DNA from: Dactylellina haptotyla | Taxonomy: Eukaryota; Ascomycota; Orbiliomycetes; Orbiliales; Orbiliaceae | Assembly: GCA_031310005.1 (NCBI GenBank) | Contig: CM062386.1 | Location: 310,001 to 374,000, forward strand | DNA: 64,000 nt | Direction of reading: 5' to 3' | In this document: one piece after another, positions 9,093 to 23,600 of the stretch | Layout: each line of letters opens with the position of its first letter | Numbering within the stretch: the stretch's first letter is position 1 | The notes under the pieces: model-generated | The model's database searches: none | Told to the model about the DNA's origin: nothing | What the model saw: the letters and a program-made list of their open reading frames with translations, nothing else | Translations under genes and position numbers: made by a program

Positions 9093-12000
9093 ATCTTAGT
9101 TTCTTTCATCTTGGGCCGGAACTACAGGCCTACTATAAAATCGAATATTAATGCATAGTACATCGTCTACACTTTCATCTCTCACATTTCTTTTAAGAAT
9201 AGCATAGCTGTAGACCGATGATCTACATAATTGTCAGATGTATTGTCATTGTCAACTTTGTTACACAATAAGAATGTTTCACAAAGGGAATACAAGTCGA
9301 ACTACCTCTACACAGTTTGTTATAGCTGAAACCCACTTTACATGACATCTGTGCCACCGCCATACTCTAACCAGCAATTCGCCACAGCAGGGGTTTGGAG
9401 AAGTCGAGGATCGGATATATCTAAAAAACTCGTCCGCCGAGTTTCCGGATTATATGTGCATGAAGCTCCTGATCCTTCTACCCTGGTCCCTTCAACCAAC
9501 TCATATCATAGCATCTCAATACAGGGTAGCTAGTTTCAATACTCGAACGAGCACAAAGTTCAATTGGTCCGTATTGTTGACAGGGTTAACCGCCAACCAA
9601 ATATTCAGTCAGCGGTGTTTAGTTACTTGTCAAAAATCACAGCCCTCAAATCTAATCGGATCAGGGATAATAAGCCCGAAGCCCGGGGCCCATGTCACGC
9701 TTCAAGGAACGGAAAAATATATATCCCAAGCTAGCAATAATTATAAAAAATTTTAGAGCAGCTAAACCAAAAAATCTACCAGGGCATCGGCGAAGCCATG
9801 ACATTGGTTTCATCCCCTCAGAAATATCTTCGTTGCCAAGTCAGGCTATCATGTTTGAGACATTTTCTCTGGATATGTCTCAACCGACAGGGTCTGTTCG
9901 GGGATCTCGTAAATAGTTGACTTGCTAAGCCGATTGCGACCGAATCACTAGACCTATATCACCCAAGCTGTTTTCGGCTCCGAGTTTAGAGCTAAAATAG
10001 GGTCGGGTATGGTGGCCATACTTCGGGAAGGCTGCTAGTTATGAGCTCCCCAGAATTACATATTGAAAGCATTATTTTCTCGGAGTATCAGAGGACAACT
10101 CGGTATCCCCGATGTTTCTCAATATAGCTTGCCAATACGGACGTCGGTGATACCAAAGATGATAGGAGGATACGATACGAATCTCTCTCCTTCTCAAACA
10201 AGATCCTAAATAAACTTGATCCGAAAACACGTATCGCGCGGATCCGGCCATTTGTGACTATCTTGTTCCAGAAACAAGTTTCGTTTTTTTATTCTTTCCC
10301 TGGTTGAACTCCGTCCGGTCTTGGGGATTCCGTCGCATCGTCGGTCATGCTCACGCGTTATTGCATTGAGGAATAATGGCCGCCCTGCCGCTACGACCTA
10401 CCGTATCGGTAGCGGAAAGACAAAGATTAGGATTGCATGCCCTATCAAAAGAAAATTGTAGCACTCTTCGACAGATTATTCTGGAAAACCAAACAGAACA
10501 ACCCTCAATGCGACCTGGCATTCTCCTATAGTATAGTATTCTCATTCCAAATTCTGCTCCAAAATGCGATCGCGCATACGAAACATTGTTACATTACCGT
10601 GAATACTTCAACACATTCCAATATGACGTCTGTGTCGGATCCTATCGTTCAAGCTGTACCCGTTTTAAAAGAAAAATCTTCGTGAACATGGGTATATTGG
10701 CTTTGACTGACGCACCAGCATGCCGTGTCCTTTGATGCCTGCTTTGGAGTCATAGTGAATTCGAGAAGGATGCCTCGAACCATTCCAAAGCCGGCGGCCT
10801 CGCAAGAATCGCCTACCCCAGTCGCAGTCGAGGCTATCCTAAAGTAAACATTGCAAAATGAGACAGGAATAGAATATCTTGAACCAAAACAAAAGTTCTT
10901 CTTTGACTGTTATTAGTATTATTATTACCTCACACCCTCGCCAGATGCCTCCCAATCGTGACATAGTGAACTGACGTAGCAAATGTCAATTATGGAAGGG
11001 TTTTTTTTGGTGCCTGAAACATCCATTTATCCATCCCGACTCGATGATGCCCCGTGGCGCATAAGACAGAATGCAACCTCGCTTGTCCCCCAGCCACGAG
11101 CCCGAAGGAATATTACGTCAGGGTAAACAGACAGGAAGTTTTAAGGCTGAATTCTAGAAGAGCAAAGATAATTGCGAACGTGATCCTTCTGTCCTCCCCA
11201 GGAGAGTGTGTAAGCTGTGTGTGGGTCATCTAAAAGAGACTTGGGGTCTGCCCAGCAACTGCGTTTCAGGTGCCCCTTGCGTTGCGGTCGTCCTGGCTTC
11301 GTATTCGTCTTTACGTAAAGTGTGGAAGCAATCATCCTTCTGGGGATCCTATCTGCCCGATCCTATTTACTCCGACGGAGGATGTCATCTCGGGGCGATG
11401 AAGACGTGGCAATGCGAAGCGCAGTCGGGGTAAGCAGGAGGTTTAGGGCTGAAACGGCTCTTCAAAATCCAACGACCACAACACACCCTGTATCCTTGGG
11501 CGTCCCTTGTATCCCCAATGATGATCTCCTAGGATATCGTGGTGGACTGTTAGTATGGGGATAACAGTGTCTCTGGTATGGCAATCAAGAAATAGCAAAA
11601 AATCCCCTGCGCCCGGAGTCTTACAAATGCGTAGATACCCAAATGATAGCAGCACATATCATTCGAACACAGCGTGATAAAATAGTTAACATTGGCGAAA
11701 CCTCTTCCATTGCCAATTGCGGAATCCTTGGTGTGAAGACCGCGCAAATTCTCGAAATGTTTTACAACATTTTCATCCGTGCTTAGGACTAGTTTCGGTA
11801 ATTCTTGCTTCAATTAAGTTGAGTACCTGTCCTCCCGACGTCCAATGTCGCGGGACATGACTTTTGCAAGACATATTCCTACTAGTTCGGTTCCTATAGA
11901 CGCGGTGAGACAATCCTAACTCATGAACTCAGTCAGCCGACTATTAAATGATTTTCGACATTGGCGTGCCAAATACGAATAAGAGTACAAACTCTTAAAA

Positions 12001-13855
12001 TATTCGAATATCATGTCATACAAACAGCGGTCACGAACAAACAGCCATATTTACATAGGAACCTACAATCAAACGATCCTAAGAACTTCACGTGCACAAA
12101 AGCAATCGGAATAGTCCGCGATCGGGATCTGGTGGCTGTCATCTCCTCAAGCAGGAGGAACTCCCAGGGCCCACCCGAAATGCTATCGTACCATGAGAGA
12201 CAATTAGCACCACGCTAAACGCGTTTTGATGTCTCGCGATAGACTATTTAGAAGGGCGACGCTTTTAAGTTCATCCTGGGTGGAAATCAATAATACGGAT
12301 TATGAACTCCTCTGGTAAACGGAGGCTAGCATCTTCATTCCCCTGACTTGCGAAGCATCGATGCCAAGATTCGATGCAAGATTCACAGGTTTGCGAAGAT
12401 CATGACCGTTTCTCAATATTTTCGTCCCCATATTACCTTAATAGATAAATTATAGTCAATTGTCTTAGATGCACCAATCAGATTCATCTCAGATGTATCG
12501 ATTTATGACTGATTCGACGCTTAAGAGCTCCAAAAACGCGCCCTGAGAACCAATATCGTAAATAAGTGGAGAGGTAACTCCACTGTTGTGTTGAGGTGTG
12601 AATACTTTCTGTGCGCCACAAGGGTTTTAGACCGACCAAAGCCCGTTAGCTTGGGAGCGTTCGTGAGATTTGCCCCGCAACAAAACGGCACATTACATCA
12701 GAAGAGGGATGACTATTGGGCTTCAAAACACTAGTTCGAGAACCAGCCATCGCATGAGCACGCTCAGAAGAGTTAGCTTAAAACTTTAGCGTATAAAATA
12801 GCGCAGATATAGCTGTCCTGTGGCTCTAACTACTTGCTTTGTTAGTCTCGAATATTTTCCATGGTAATGTTGCAAGTTTCTTGTTACAAAGAGTCAAGTC
12901 TATGCCGACACCGAGCTAGCTCGGGTTTTTTTCGTGTCTCCGGAGAAATCGAAAACAGGTCAGACTCCGGCACTCGTTTTGGGTGGCTGAGTTTGAATTG
13001 TTTGTCGCACGATAATGTTGTTAACTTTAGTTCGTCGCATTATTCAAGATGCATCGATCGCATGCAGGGTTTGCCAGCATCTTTGTCAATGATTGATACT
13101 TTGGGCGCTTCGATGCCTTTGGACCTCGGCAACAGGCATTAGAAAGATCTTACGGTTACTGATACGGTTATGTCAGAATACGATGTCTAAACTAAGATAT
13201 CACTACCACTAGCTTAATTTGAAGCCCAATGTTCTTCCTTGCGGTTGGTTATCAACATTGGAAAGGCGTTTCGAGAGCACATGTGTGCTAGGTCTCACAT
13301 AATTACGCAGGAAATTTGGTTTTTGAAAAGGTTTGAAAGCGAGGATATGATATCCTCTTCATTTGAATTGGTTCCTTCAAAGTGCCGAATAGCACCGCCC
13401 ATCCAGATGAACGAAACTATTCATCATGGTTGTACTCCTCCCAAAAGAAAAAAAAAAAAAAAAGACAAAAGGAATACATGAGAAAAGGAGATGTAAGTAT
13501 ATGGTACAAGAAGAGAAAACGGACATTAAAAGTCGTAAAAGCTAGAGATGATTATGATTAGTAGAGTATGTGATGATGAGACAAAGGAAACTCGTTCGAG
13601 GTATGTTCTCTAAAATGCAAAGAGGAAAGCAAATGTCTATGATGCCAAACAGTAAAATGTAAACCCCGAACCAAGGAAATGCGCAACGATGAAGTAGTAA
13701 AAAAAAAACTCCTGTATAATGCTTTCCGTGAAGAAATGCGTCCCAAGTATGCAATCGCTAAGAAAACTGTTCGCACTGATAATATGTTCAAAGAAGTAAT
13801 ACGAAAGAAAATATTAAAAAGGAAATATGTGAAGAGTTCGTAGCAATCGTATCGT
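9093..13855. other. Gene-poor intergenic region, about 4.8 kb
   Basis: Open frames here are short, lack plausible starts and show no domain or consistent splice signals. A poly-A run lies at about 13448-13463. I see no transposase, reverse-transcriptase or terminal-repeat signature. Old mutated repeats cannot be excluded by eye. Confidence 0.5.
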
Positions 13856-14626
13856 TTAGCAGAAGAGTCCACGTTGGACCTCTCCCTCGTTCATGCGGCC
13901 GCTGATGCTGAAGCCAGATGAGTTGGAAGAAAGAGAGTCGCAGCTGCCGACCTTCTTGATAGCTTTGCGGGTGCTGATGCCGAGGCCCTCGAGGGATTCG
14001 ATGAGCTCTGGGTATTTCTTGACGGCCATGCCGATGACTTTGGTGTCAATCTTCTTGATGGCGTCAGAAGGAAGCTGGGAGGAATATGTGGTAGCGAGGA
14101 AGACGACGTCGGCGCAGTCATTTGGTTTCGAGCGAGACGCACAAGCAGCAAGCTTGCCACGGAACAGAGATGGAGTGTCGATGACTGGAACAGTGTGGAC
14201 CATATCGACTTGGAGCATGACAGTTGGTGGGATTTTTGTCTTTGGGCCTATAAATGATTTACATGTTAGCAGATTGTTATTGTGACTATATGTAAGCTAG
14301 CTGTACGTACCAATGAATAGCTCAACGAGAACCATCTCAGAGGAAGCTGCGTGTGGCTTCCAGAAGAAAGCGACGTAGTCGTTGCGTGCCTGGGGGATGA
14401 CCATCCAGGTGCCAACGTCCTCGCCCTTGAGTCCTTTGATGTCGTTGGTCAAAAGGTTGACGATTTCGTCTTTCTCCCCCTTGACGAGGACGTCGAGGTC
14501 CTTGCTTTCGCGATCAGCGCCCTTGGCGATGACTGCCCAACCGCCGAAGAAAGCATGTGTGACTCTGTGGGAGGTGAGGACTGTGGAGAGGGCGACAGCG
14601 GCCGATGTTAATGTTGACTGACGCAT
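13856..14626 (-). CDS. Minimal nucleotidyltransferase-fold protein
   Basis: Two exons (14626-14311 and 14247-13856) encode 235 residues. The intron has a GTACGT donor, a GCTAAC branch and a TATAG acceptor, phase 1. The N-terminus carries an MNT-like nucleotidyltransferase core: Phe-Phe-Gly-Gly-Trp-Ala-Val near residues 26-32, then Ser-Lys-Asp-Leu-Asp-Val at 41-46, where D43 and D45 would be the metal-binding pair. A later Val-Glu-Leu-Phe-Ile-Gly stretch at the exon junction would carry the third acidic position. This arrangement resembles stand-alone nucleotidyltransferases related to AbiEii/MNT families, but the acceptor is unknown. The C-terminal 100 residues are helical and may bind substrate. 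There is no signal peptide. A 5' leader with repeated GATATGTA-like sequence precedes the ATG. Confidence 0.8.
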
Positions 14627-17600
14627 TTTGATATATATGTGTGATTGGTGTTTTTAGATGTATATAGATATGTAGATAGTAGGTTTTTTAGTGTGAGGTC
14701 GTGAACGGTGTATGTATGTTATGGTGGTCGCGCAAAAATATAAAGGAATGGCAGAGGAGTATCTAAAAGGCTTGCTTAAGATATCCCTCTATGAAGGTCG
14801 TCGAATAGTGTCTATGATGTCGTGAAGTGATAGTTTTTTATTTAGCTGGAATTCCAGACTCTAAATTTGAACCGGCTGGAGGGTGGGACGTCAAGATATA
14901 TACTAATTAACAATCGCCTCCAGCCTTGCTGAGGAGTAGCAGCGGTGTTTGGTGGTGTTTGGCAATATCCGATGGAGCAAGGCCTCATCCCCAGCACTAA
15001 TTGCAAATTGGTTCAGCTCCTCCCAGAGGAAAAAGGAAACATGCGAAAAGCACCCACTGGTCCACCACGTACGAAGAAAAAGAAACGACGCTAATAACTC
15101 GAGCAGCAGATTGTGAGGGAAAGAAAAGAAAGCGGCGGAAAAAAGAAAAACACCAAAAAAATTTGGGGGGCATTACACATTTGGGAGCCATGCATCCATT
15201 GACCTATCCTGGCCGGCCCTTGTGCCTGACCCTTGGCTTGGCTGCTTCACTCGACAGGGGCCCAATGTCGCAGCAAAAAAGAAAGAAACAGGCTAACGCA
15301 GGTTTGCTGGACGGGGTGACTGGACTGATGATGTGGTGTCTCTCCCCTCAAATTTTTTGTCTCCGAGGCCTGTTCGAAGGTGGTTGCAGGCCACACTGGT
15401 CGGTTTCAGGAACATGTTCGCACCCGCAGAACGCCCAATAGCAGTTAGCCCTGTTGGCCCAACCGGCGCAGAGTCGTGGTATTATCACCGCAGCATTCGT
15501 AATACCTCGGAGACCACTTTGTTGCTGCGGTGCTGCCCTCCCTCTCCCTATCACTGACGGCCACGCGCGGCCGGGCCTGAGACGCCCCTCACTTCGATTC
15601 ATAAGAGAGTCCAACGTCGTCCGCCCGCCCACCCCCGTTAACGTATCGAGATCTCCAAGGAGCAGCAGGCTGCGAAATTAACGTGCTGCCTCTCAATTGC
15701 CGCATCTCACCCCAAAGCCGTCGTCGTCAAGGTAGGACGTGTGCTTTGTAGGAGCGGTGTTGTCATAATTCGGTCAGCCGAAACTCGTGATAGGATCCGG
15801 GGCAGAAAAATTAAAATTCCCCTTGCTTGCTCTAGGAATGCTGCTATTTTCGCCCAAGTGACTCGTTTTGTTTCTTCCTTTCATATCATCTCTCTCCTCT
15901 CTTCGTCCAGAGGAAGAAGCCCCGGTTCATTTTGATACCCGAGGGCGAGGGAATCGCCCGGCAAGAGCAAACTGTTTCTGAAGGAACTCCCGGGGCGCGT
16001 CCGTGAATTAGGTCCTCATCCTAAAATATAATTTTTCCTCTCTCTCGGAAAACATCCTCCCTTGTTGATAACAAAATAATGTTTTTCCGTGCCTCACAGA
16101 TACAGCTGTTCCAAGAAGAACAAGCGGTCCGGTTTGCGCCGAGAACTTCAGGAACTGTGCACCCCAGACAGAAACTCAGCTGCTTTCGAGAAGGGAAATA
16201 AAACAGTTCTTTTTCTCTTCTCGAACGTTTTTTAGCGCACAGCCTGGTCATGCTGGCATCACCTTAAAGGGCACAAAAATCGCTTCCCAATTGGCTCTTT
16301 GACGAAATAGTCCAGTACCTGGCAGGAGCGAGCCTTGGCTTCCAATCACAGCTTCCCTTCATGCAAATTTCAGAGCTTCAGGCGATACCTTGCTTGATGT
16401 TTGCAAACTGATCCCAGTAGTGACTTCACTAGAACACTGACTACGTTTGCTTCTGGAATGCATTCAAGCATCATTTGAGCATCAGAAGTGTTTGAGAATA
16501 TTCTCTCGTCCTGGTCCCAATCCTTCAAAGTCTATTTCGTCGCCAATAGCATCACGAGGGCGATTCTCCGTTTCTTTCGAGCGATCGTACCCACATTCCT
16601 CGTATCTCAAATCCCCCCCGGAGCTCCTTCTATTCGACGATCGGAGGGCCAAAACTCCACAAGGCGCCCAACCTTATCATCTCATCACTTTTAGCGCCCA
16701 AGCATCCCAAGCGACCGGTACCCTTGAGCAACACTCATTGGTGGGAAACGGCCGAACAACATCGTCATGGTGGCCTGTTGTTAAACAACCACAACACCAC
16801 CATCATCACCTTCTTTTCAAACATTCCCCACATGCAACATCATCATCATCGGTACTTCATTCTCGTCGTCAGATGGGTCAGATGCCCATTTTCGGCTCCG
16901 GGGTAGTATCTTTGCCGAAAGCCTTCTTTGTGACCCAATGTGCGCAGTCGGGAATATTCCGGGACCAATCGCGATTGATAGACAGTCTGTTCTCGACTTT
17001 CCGGGTGACCATGCCTCAATAGTGAAGCAACAATGAACAAATTGGAAGATTCTAAGCTTTTCAGGTTTTAAGCTTCCTGAAATGTTCGACTTTTGAGTTC
17101 AGCTGCTATCCATTATCCTCGCCAAGAGAAATGAAGACCCGGGTCGCAAACAATATGGGAAATTACGTCGCCCGAGTTGGTGAGCTCTCTTAGAGTTGCT
17201 TCTCCACCAAAACACAGACATCGCCAACGTTAACCCTGCCAACATGCCCTGCAAATTATAATTAATTATCAAAGAAATCCAATAAATGAAATGTCTTTCC
17301 GGAAGGACCTAAGAATTGCCTTGTCCAACGGTCGCACAAACGTAAAAATAGAGAAAACGCCTGTTATCCCAAGCAACTCGGTTGCCGGTTGGCTTTACGT
17401 AGGGCTTGCCGTTTGATGGGAAATGTGTTTCTTTTATGACGTCGTCCAGATCAAAGGCATATGAAACCCTCGTTCAAACACGACGGCATGAACAACATTT
17501 TGTGTCGCCGGGTAGTTGCTCATATTCTAAGACCTTCCGAACAAAGTTTCCAGAAATCTGGAAAGCCGAGTCGAGAAATTGTTGCTGTTTGACAATTGTT

Positions 17601-20600
17601 CTCCCGCACCTTAGTGGAGACGCAGAAACACACAATGCCATTTCCAGCAAACTATTGTAACAACCGCAGCAAGTTGGGACGATCAATGATCAAACACCGG
17701 TTTGAGGTTGACGTCTGCAGGGTTAAGTTGGTCTTGTTAAGCTTCTCACCCCTGGCTGTCCATACAAATAAGTTCTCCCTCCTCTTTCGGCATGTCGTGA
17801 AATTTCACTCTCCTGGGTAAGACTTTCCGTCTCGGGAACAATCCTCCTGCCATTGTGCAAGCGAGAATGAGCCTTGTATCCGAATAGGCCCCGCTTTCTA
17901 AAATCCATGAACGTTCCAAAGAATCTTCTGCAGGTTGGGTAACCGGTTTTGCTTGTGATTGAACTGTAAGAGATTGAAGTGTGTCCTATACCTTATAGCG
18001 ATCGGAGTCCAATTTGACCAAATCAACCATTGGTATGTAGCTAGACGCATATTGCCTATAAACAGCAGTATCAGTTTGCACTAGATCTATATAGTCTATA
18101 TTTTTCAGATATTTCCTCTAGATTTATGATGCATGTGCTTTGCCTTACATGATCTGAGAGTGTTTGCAGAGAACCTTCATTATACATGTATTTACACCGA
18201 AGATTCTTTCCCAACTAGTCAATTAAAGCTGAGTTATTAGGCCCCCTCGGCGCTCTACATCCAAAATATAGAAACATCTGCGACTTCTAATTTCTTACTG
18301 CAAGCAGGACCCTGATCGACAGAAAATTCCCCGGGCATCGACTGGCACAAAATCAATTCATATCCGGCAGCTCAAAATAGATAACATTTTAATACTGGAT
18401 GCGTTGACCGGTAGACTTACCAGGGGTCCCAAGTATGACCTAAATCATTACCTGCAACATCAAATTTTCAACAATGCAATTGTATGCAGCCAGGGTTCAA
18501 AGATGCGAAGCTCACCGCGTGGACTAATTATCGTCGCCACCACCCAACAAAAAAAATAACCGTAAAAAAATTCTTCCTATCTCTGGGTAAATAGATCTAT
18601 AAGTTTTCGTCGGGAAAATTTCCATGTAGTATTATCTATCGATCGTTCGTCGGAGCTCTTGTCGCTGTGTCGCCCAAACTTTGTAGCTCGGACCCTGCTC
18701 CAACGCTCACTATAATTTCCGCCTAGGGTATTCGAGCTACCTCGGGCACCTTAGCTTGGGGCAAAGAAAATCCGCAATGTTCCATCAAACGTGCGCTGCA
18801 GCGTTGGCAGAAAAAGACTTTTCAGAGGGAAAAGGAGGTCCCTGTGCGCTGCATATTAGCCTATCAGGATTACTGTTCAGCGGTTTCATATTTCCCTAGT
18901 GCGCTGCTTGGATGAGGCTAACGCAACACTAATGTAGCGGAGGTCGTCCAAATAGGTTAGTAAGCCACGTCGATGAGTCGGTGGCGTTAACGTATTGCGA
19001 CGGAGAACAGTGAGGCTCGATAATAGCATGAAAACGATTGAACTCTTTGCGAAAATTACCGTCATCTTCTGCAATCCAGTCGGACAATTAATACGATCGA
19101 ATCGGAAGAAATATTCTAAGAATATTCTAAGAATAATGATATAATGTCGCAGCGAATATTCTGATTCAGCTCTAGCCTGCTTGCTCTACTGCACGCAGTA
19201 CTTATGCTGTCTGAAAAGAAATAACATCTGCAACCGGTGCTTGAATGATGATATCATATCGCGAGCTTGTGACTAAGCGCGGGTATACCATAGACAAGTA
19301 TATAGAAAATCAATAGTTTAATATATCACGGGTCATAAACATGTTTTAAACATCATCTATTCATCATCCCCCACTCTTGTTTTTTGCAATCTTGCGATTA
19401 TTTGAGCATGTTTCAGCAATGCCATTATCTTTGTTGTTTGGGGGTGTTGTCAACCTAGCAATTCATCCAATTTTGCCTGTTAACTGAGAGCTCTGAAGAT
19501 TCCCACCTTCGTCCACAGCATGATACTATCAGAGGGTGATGACGCCACGCACTTCGAATTCAGGCTTAAGAATTTAGTGTTGAATTTCAACTGTAATTAA
19601 CCAGGCCGTCCGATTCATAGAGAAACTTGACCCCCAATCTTTCGTTGGGACCCACAAGGATCGAGATATCTCCCACGTTCTGAACTCTGACACTCAAGCG
19701 GCTCAACTACCACATAGGTCATATCAGAAAGCCTAAATCTGCAGATTCTGATGCAAACGCGAACGGGCTAGGTTATCGGTTAAAGAAAGTTCCCATGTTC
19801 GGATATTTTGGTAGACCTTACACGCCCTGTGATTTCTGGCGATAGTGGGTCCAAATATTAACCGGTAAGTAATATCGAAGTCGAAATCCCACTCTGCACG
19901 AGTAAGCTGACTGACTCCTCTTTACATTGCGAAAACTGCTCAGTGGAGCATCTGATCAGTTTTCTTGTACCCCCACAGAATATCCCACGCTGATTAATAG
20001 ATGAGGGGAAACGAAGATAGATATTCTGTTCATTTTCGTGGACCATGTCAACCGCTTATGCCGGTTGAACGACAAGATGTGTTGAAGCGGAGTCCTCGGT
20101 TTCAAAACCTATTTTGAGAACGCTGCGAATAAACATGCCGCACTTTCAGGCCCCACAGGCTCGCGGCAATGGGATGTTCTGTCGCAATGTTTTCATTGAC
20201 ATGCCTCTTACAGCAGACACGGCATCTTGCAGCAAAAGGGCCTGGAAGGTTGTTGCTGCGTCGCCGTGTGCTCTTGCGCAAGAGGGGCCTTCGGGGACTC
20301 AATAGCGATACCAGGAGTGTATATCAAAGCCATTAGCACGGGGACGCGCCCGAGATCCCAACGTTTAGTTCAAATATGTCAATTCGTTAGAGAAAGGTCT
20401 AGAACTCGGCGAACATTACTTGTGTTCCTATAGGGCTCAGAGGGGCTCTCACCTGCCACACCTCCCAAAAGGAGTTTGTTCAGGCGAGAGTGCATATTGT
20501 GGCTTGCAGCACACGATATCAATTTTTGAACAATCGAAGCGATAGCATTAGTCTAGACAGGAGCGCACTGACGGGAGTCTCCGAGGATACCAGACCCAGG

Positions 20601-23600
20601 AACCGGGGATTGACTAAAGTTTTGTCGATGGTCGATGGACTGCGTCCACACGCCCAAATCCTCGTGGCCGACATGGTATCGTGTGCGCCATCACTCCGCA
20701 GAAGCCCTTTCGCTCGTTGCCCTTACCTATTTTGAATTTAATTAGACGCTAGAAAACAAAAAAATATCTCCGGAGCCAATAGTTTCGCCGTACGCACCGG
20801 CGTCTCCGTCGTAAAAGAACCGATATCTGCTTCCGACACGCCATTTGCAAATTTTTTTTGGAGGATCGTGTCCCAATCAATTAGATAACCGAAGCCACAT
20901 TTCCGATGAACAAGCCCCTTCTCGTTGTGATCGGTGGAAAATATCACTCTGGTTGAACAAAGCATGATCTCCTGACATGATGAGCGCCGGTGGCGGTTCT
21001 GGACCTAGATCCTGCTGTCCGATTGGCTGGTTGATCTCGATTATATCTCCGTAGAGTCTTCAAGCTGAAAGATTCCTGATATCAGATCGATATTAGCCAC
21101 TATTAAGGCTGAGGAGATGTCTTATTCTTCATCTTGAGAGACATGGCGAGTATTGGCAACAGTTTAAACATTTGGAAATTACAACACCTCAGCTGTGGCC
21201 CTGACAGGTGCATCCAGACGCATCCACTCGGGCACCTGGATTTTCTGAGGCTGGGGTTCATTAAAAAAAAAGGCATCTTCCGCTTAGCAGAACAATACAC
21301 TTGACATGTCAACGCTCTGTATAATGTCCGATTTTAACGAAATGAGCATCCCGTATCCCCTACAACCACAGCTGAAATTCTCAAGCGAACGCCTATTTTG
21401 CTTCAACTATTCACACAATGGATGCCTAGTTTGCGCACCCCATAGACGTCTCGGGGTTTCACTGCCACCGCCCAATGTTCGCTTCGCTTTCGCTTAAGCA
21501 AATGCTGTTTTAGTCATGGTAAATAAGGGGACCTGCAGAGCGGGATTTATTGTCAATGTTGCCGTGGACATAATTAGTTTGTTTATTTTGGAGAAGTACT
21601 TGGCTTAGCTTAGTTGATTTAGAAATTTCTAATATCTTTTATGTAAACAATGTAATGAACAAGTGTAAATGTCCGCCGACGTGGAAGATATCCTCAAAGA
21701 GAATAGTGTTTCTCGCAGAATCGTATGATCTTGTTCGTCTCTGGGCGCCATGGGCTTGCATGGAACCATGGTTTCAGCAACTCCGAGGGCGACCCCGGCG
21801 GCGGCCGATTGGTGATTGTAAAAATTCCTCATGAAATTTCTCATTAGTGCTGCAACGTTGCCAGCGGTCTCAGGAGGGCTATTGGGACCCTGTTAGTAAG
21901 ACCGCCGCTGCAATAAACACGTCGGTGTGGGCTAAAACCATGGCCGACGTCTGGTCTGACGAGCGGACAAGCACATGCGGTTCCATGGCCCCATGGCTAC
22001 TGAATGTGTTGTTCCATTGATCGGGTTGGTGACACAAGACCGAACAGTTAGACTGTTGGCTTTGGATGGTTGGTTTCGAGGTTTTGAGACAGCAACCGCC
22101 GAATGCAGAATAGAAACACGGGCGACCAAAATACACATGTGGGAGGCCTGATCCTACCCACAGGCTACTGCTTTCTTAGCCTAGTTTTTCTTATCGGCTC
22201 GGGTTTTCCATATCACCTTGCACATGAAACCGGCGCTGGTGTCATTGAGATGCTCCAAAGTGCAGCGGTTTCTCCGACAAGCCGATATCGTCAGGATGTT
22301 CTGGCGCGAGAGGGTGGGTGGGTGAGCGGGTCTATCAATAGGTTCTATGACGCCCCGCTCGAGCTTCTATTAGATGCCGCGGCTGGTACCTGTAGATCAG
22401 TGCGATAGCAATATATTGCTGCAGCTCATGAATCCAATTCAGCCGGGAATGCTGACGCCTTTTGGGTTGGTTTGCTGGCCTGGCTCAGGTACCGATTCTT
22501 CCCCTTGTTTTGAACAGGCTGGATGGGGAAATCCATTTAATCTATTTGAATATTTCGGAAAATACCATCGAAATTCTAGCGCTATTCTTTCGAGCTTCGA
22601 CCGGAAAAAGTCGAAAGAGGAGGCGGCCCAAGAGCTTGCCCGAATGTCACAAGTCTGAAATCTGTCCTGGTCGGGCCAGGCTGTGAGGCTCCTGTCCGTT
22701 TGGAACAGATATTCATGCGCTCGCTTGATTGCTTGATTGGATCGCAGCAGCAGCATCCGCTCGAATTAATTGTCGGTCGGAAAATTCGGATCATTCGAAG
22801 CAAAGGGAAATTCGGCTATAGAATGCTTCGAAACGTTCGAAACATGCTTGGACGTTGATCCAAGCGGTTATCTCTTTGACAGATGAAAACAAATTAGAGT
22901 TAAATCTGGTTCGTTTACAACTCTCTGGTGTTCCCTTTGGGAGCGGTCGATAATTTTGGGTACAAAATTGCATATGACCGGTGTTTCGCTGTGGTATCTT
23001 CAAAGTTCGGAATCACGCACGGCGTGTCTTGGATACGATATTCCTTGAGGGGAATGGTTCAAGGCTGGGCAGAGGCCGCCGACCTTCCTGCCTGGACGTA
23101 TCCCAAGTATTATAACGCGGTGTGCAGAAAGTTACTGCCTTACCTCGACCCGCCTCCCCGCAGGTCTCGAAGGTGCACGAAAATAATCTTAATAACAGCG
23201 AAATATGATAATTTATTGCCTTGTTGGACTTCCCGTCTTTCGCCCTATTGAAGAAGCGAAACATGAGCTGGAGAAGGAGGCTTGTACGCTCTGGTTCAAT
23301 ATTGTGTGTGGCACCCCTTGGGCTACCTGGAGCTCACATTGTATTGTGGTTCGGTGACGCTGGTTCTAGGTCTCCCATGTAAAGTTAGAAACAATTGCGA
23401 ACATCTTTTTTAGGTTGACCCATGTTGAAGCGAACCTGCCCCCAGCAGCGACCCTAGGCCGGAATGAGGTCCTGGCTCATACCTACAATATGCAATGATT
23501 TACGCAGAATTTTCCCATAATAAGAACCTTCTAAATTAAAAAGCGAATTTCCCCAAGGCAGGATTTATATATCATGATGATTCCCTCCCCGGTTATGAGG

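Noticed and set aside
16447-17022. 191-codon open frame on the plus strand
   Set aside because: His/Ser-rich low-complexity sequence with no domain and no ATG context; it overlaps CT- and CA-rich leader-like DNA.
21629-22138. Two minus-strand frames with loosely similar Met-Val...Ala-Ala-Ala stretches and repeated CCATGG, considered as an inverted duplication or transporter relic
   Set aside because: Similarity is short and patchy; no continuous alignment or family motif could be established by eye.
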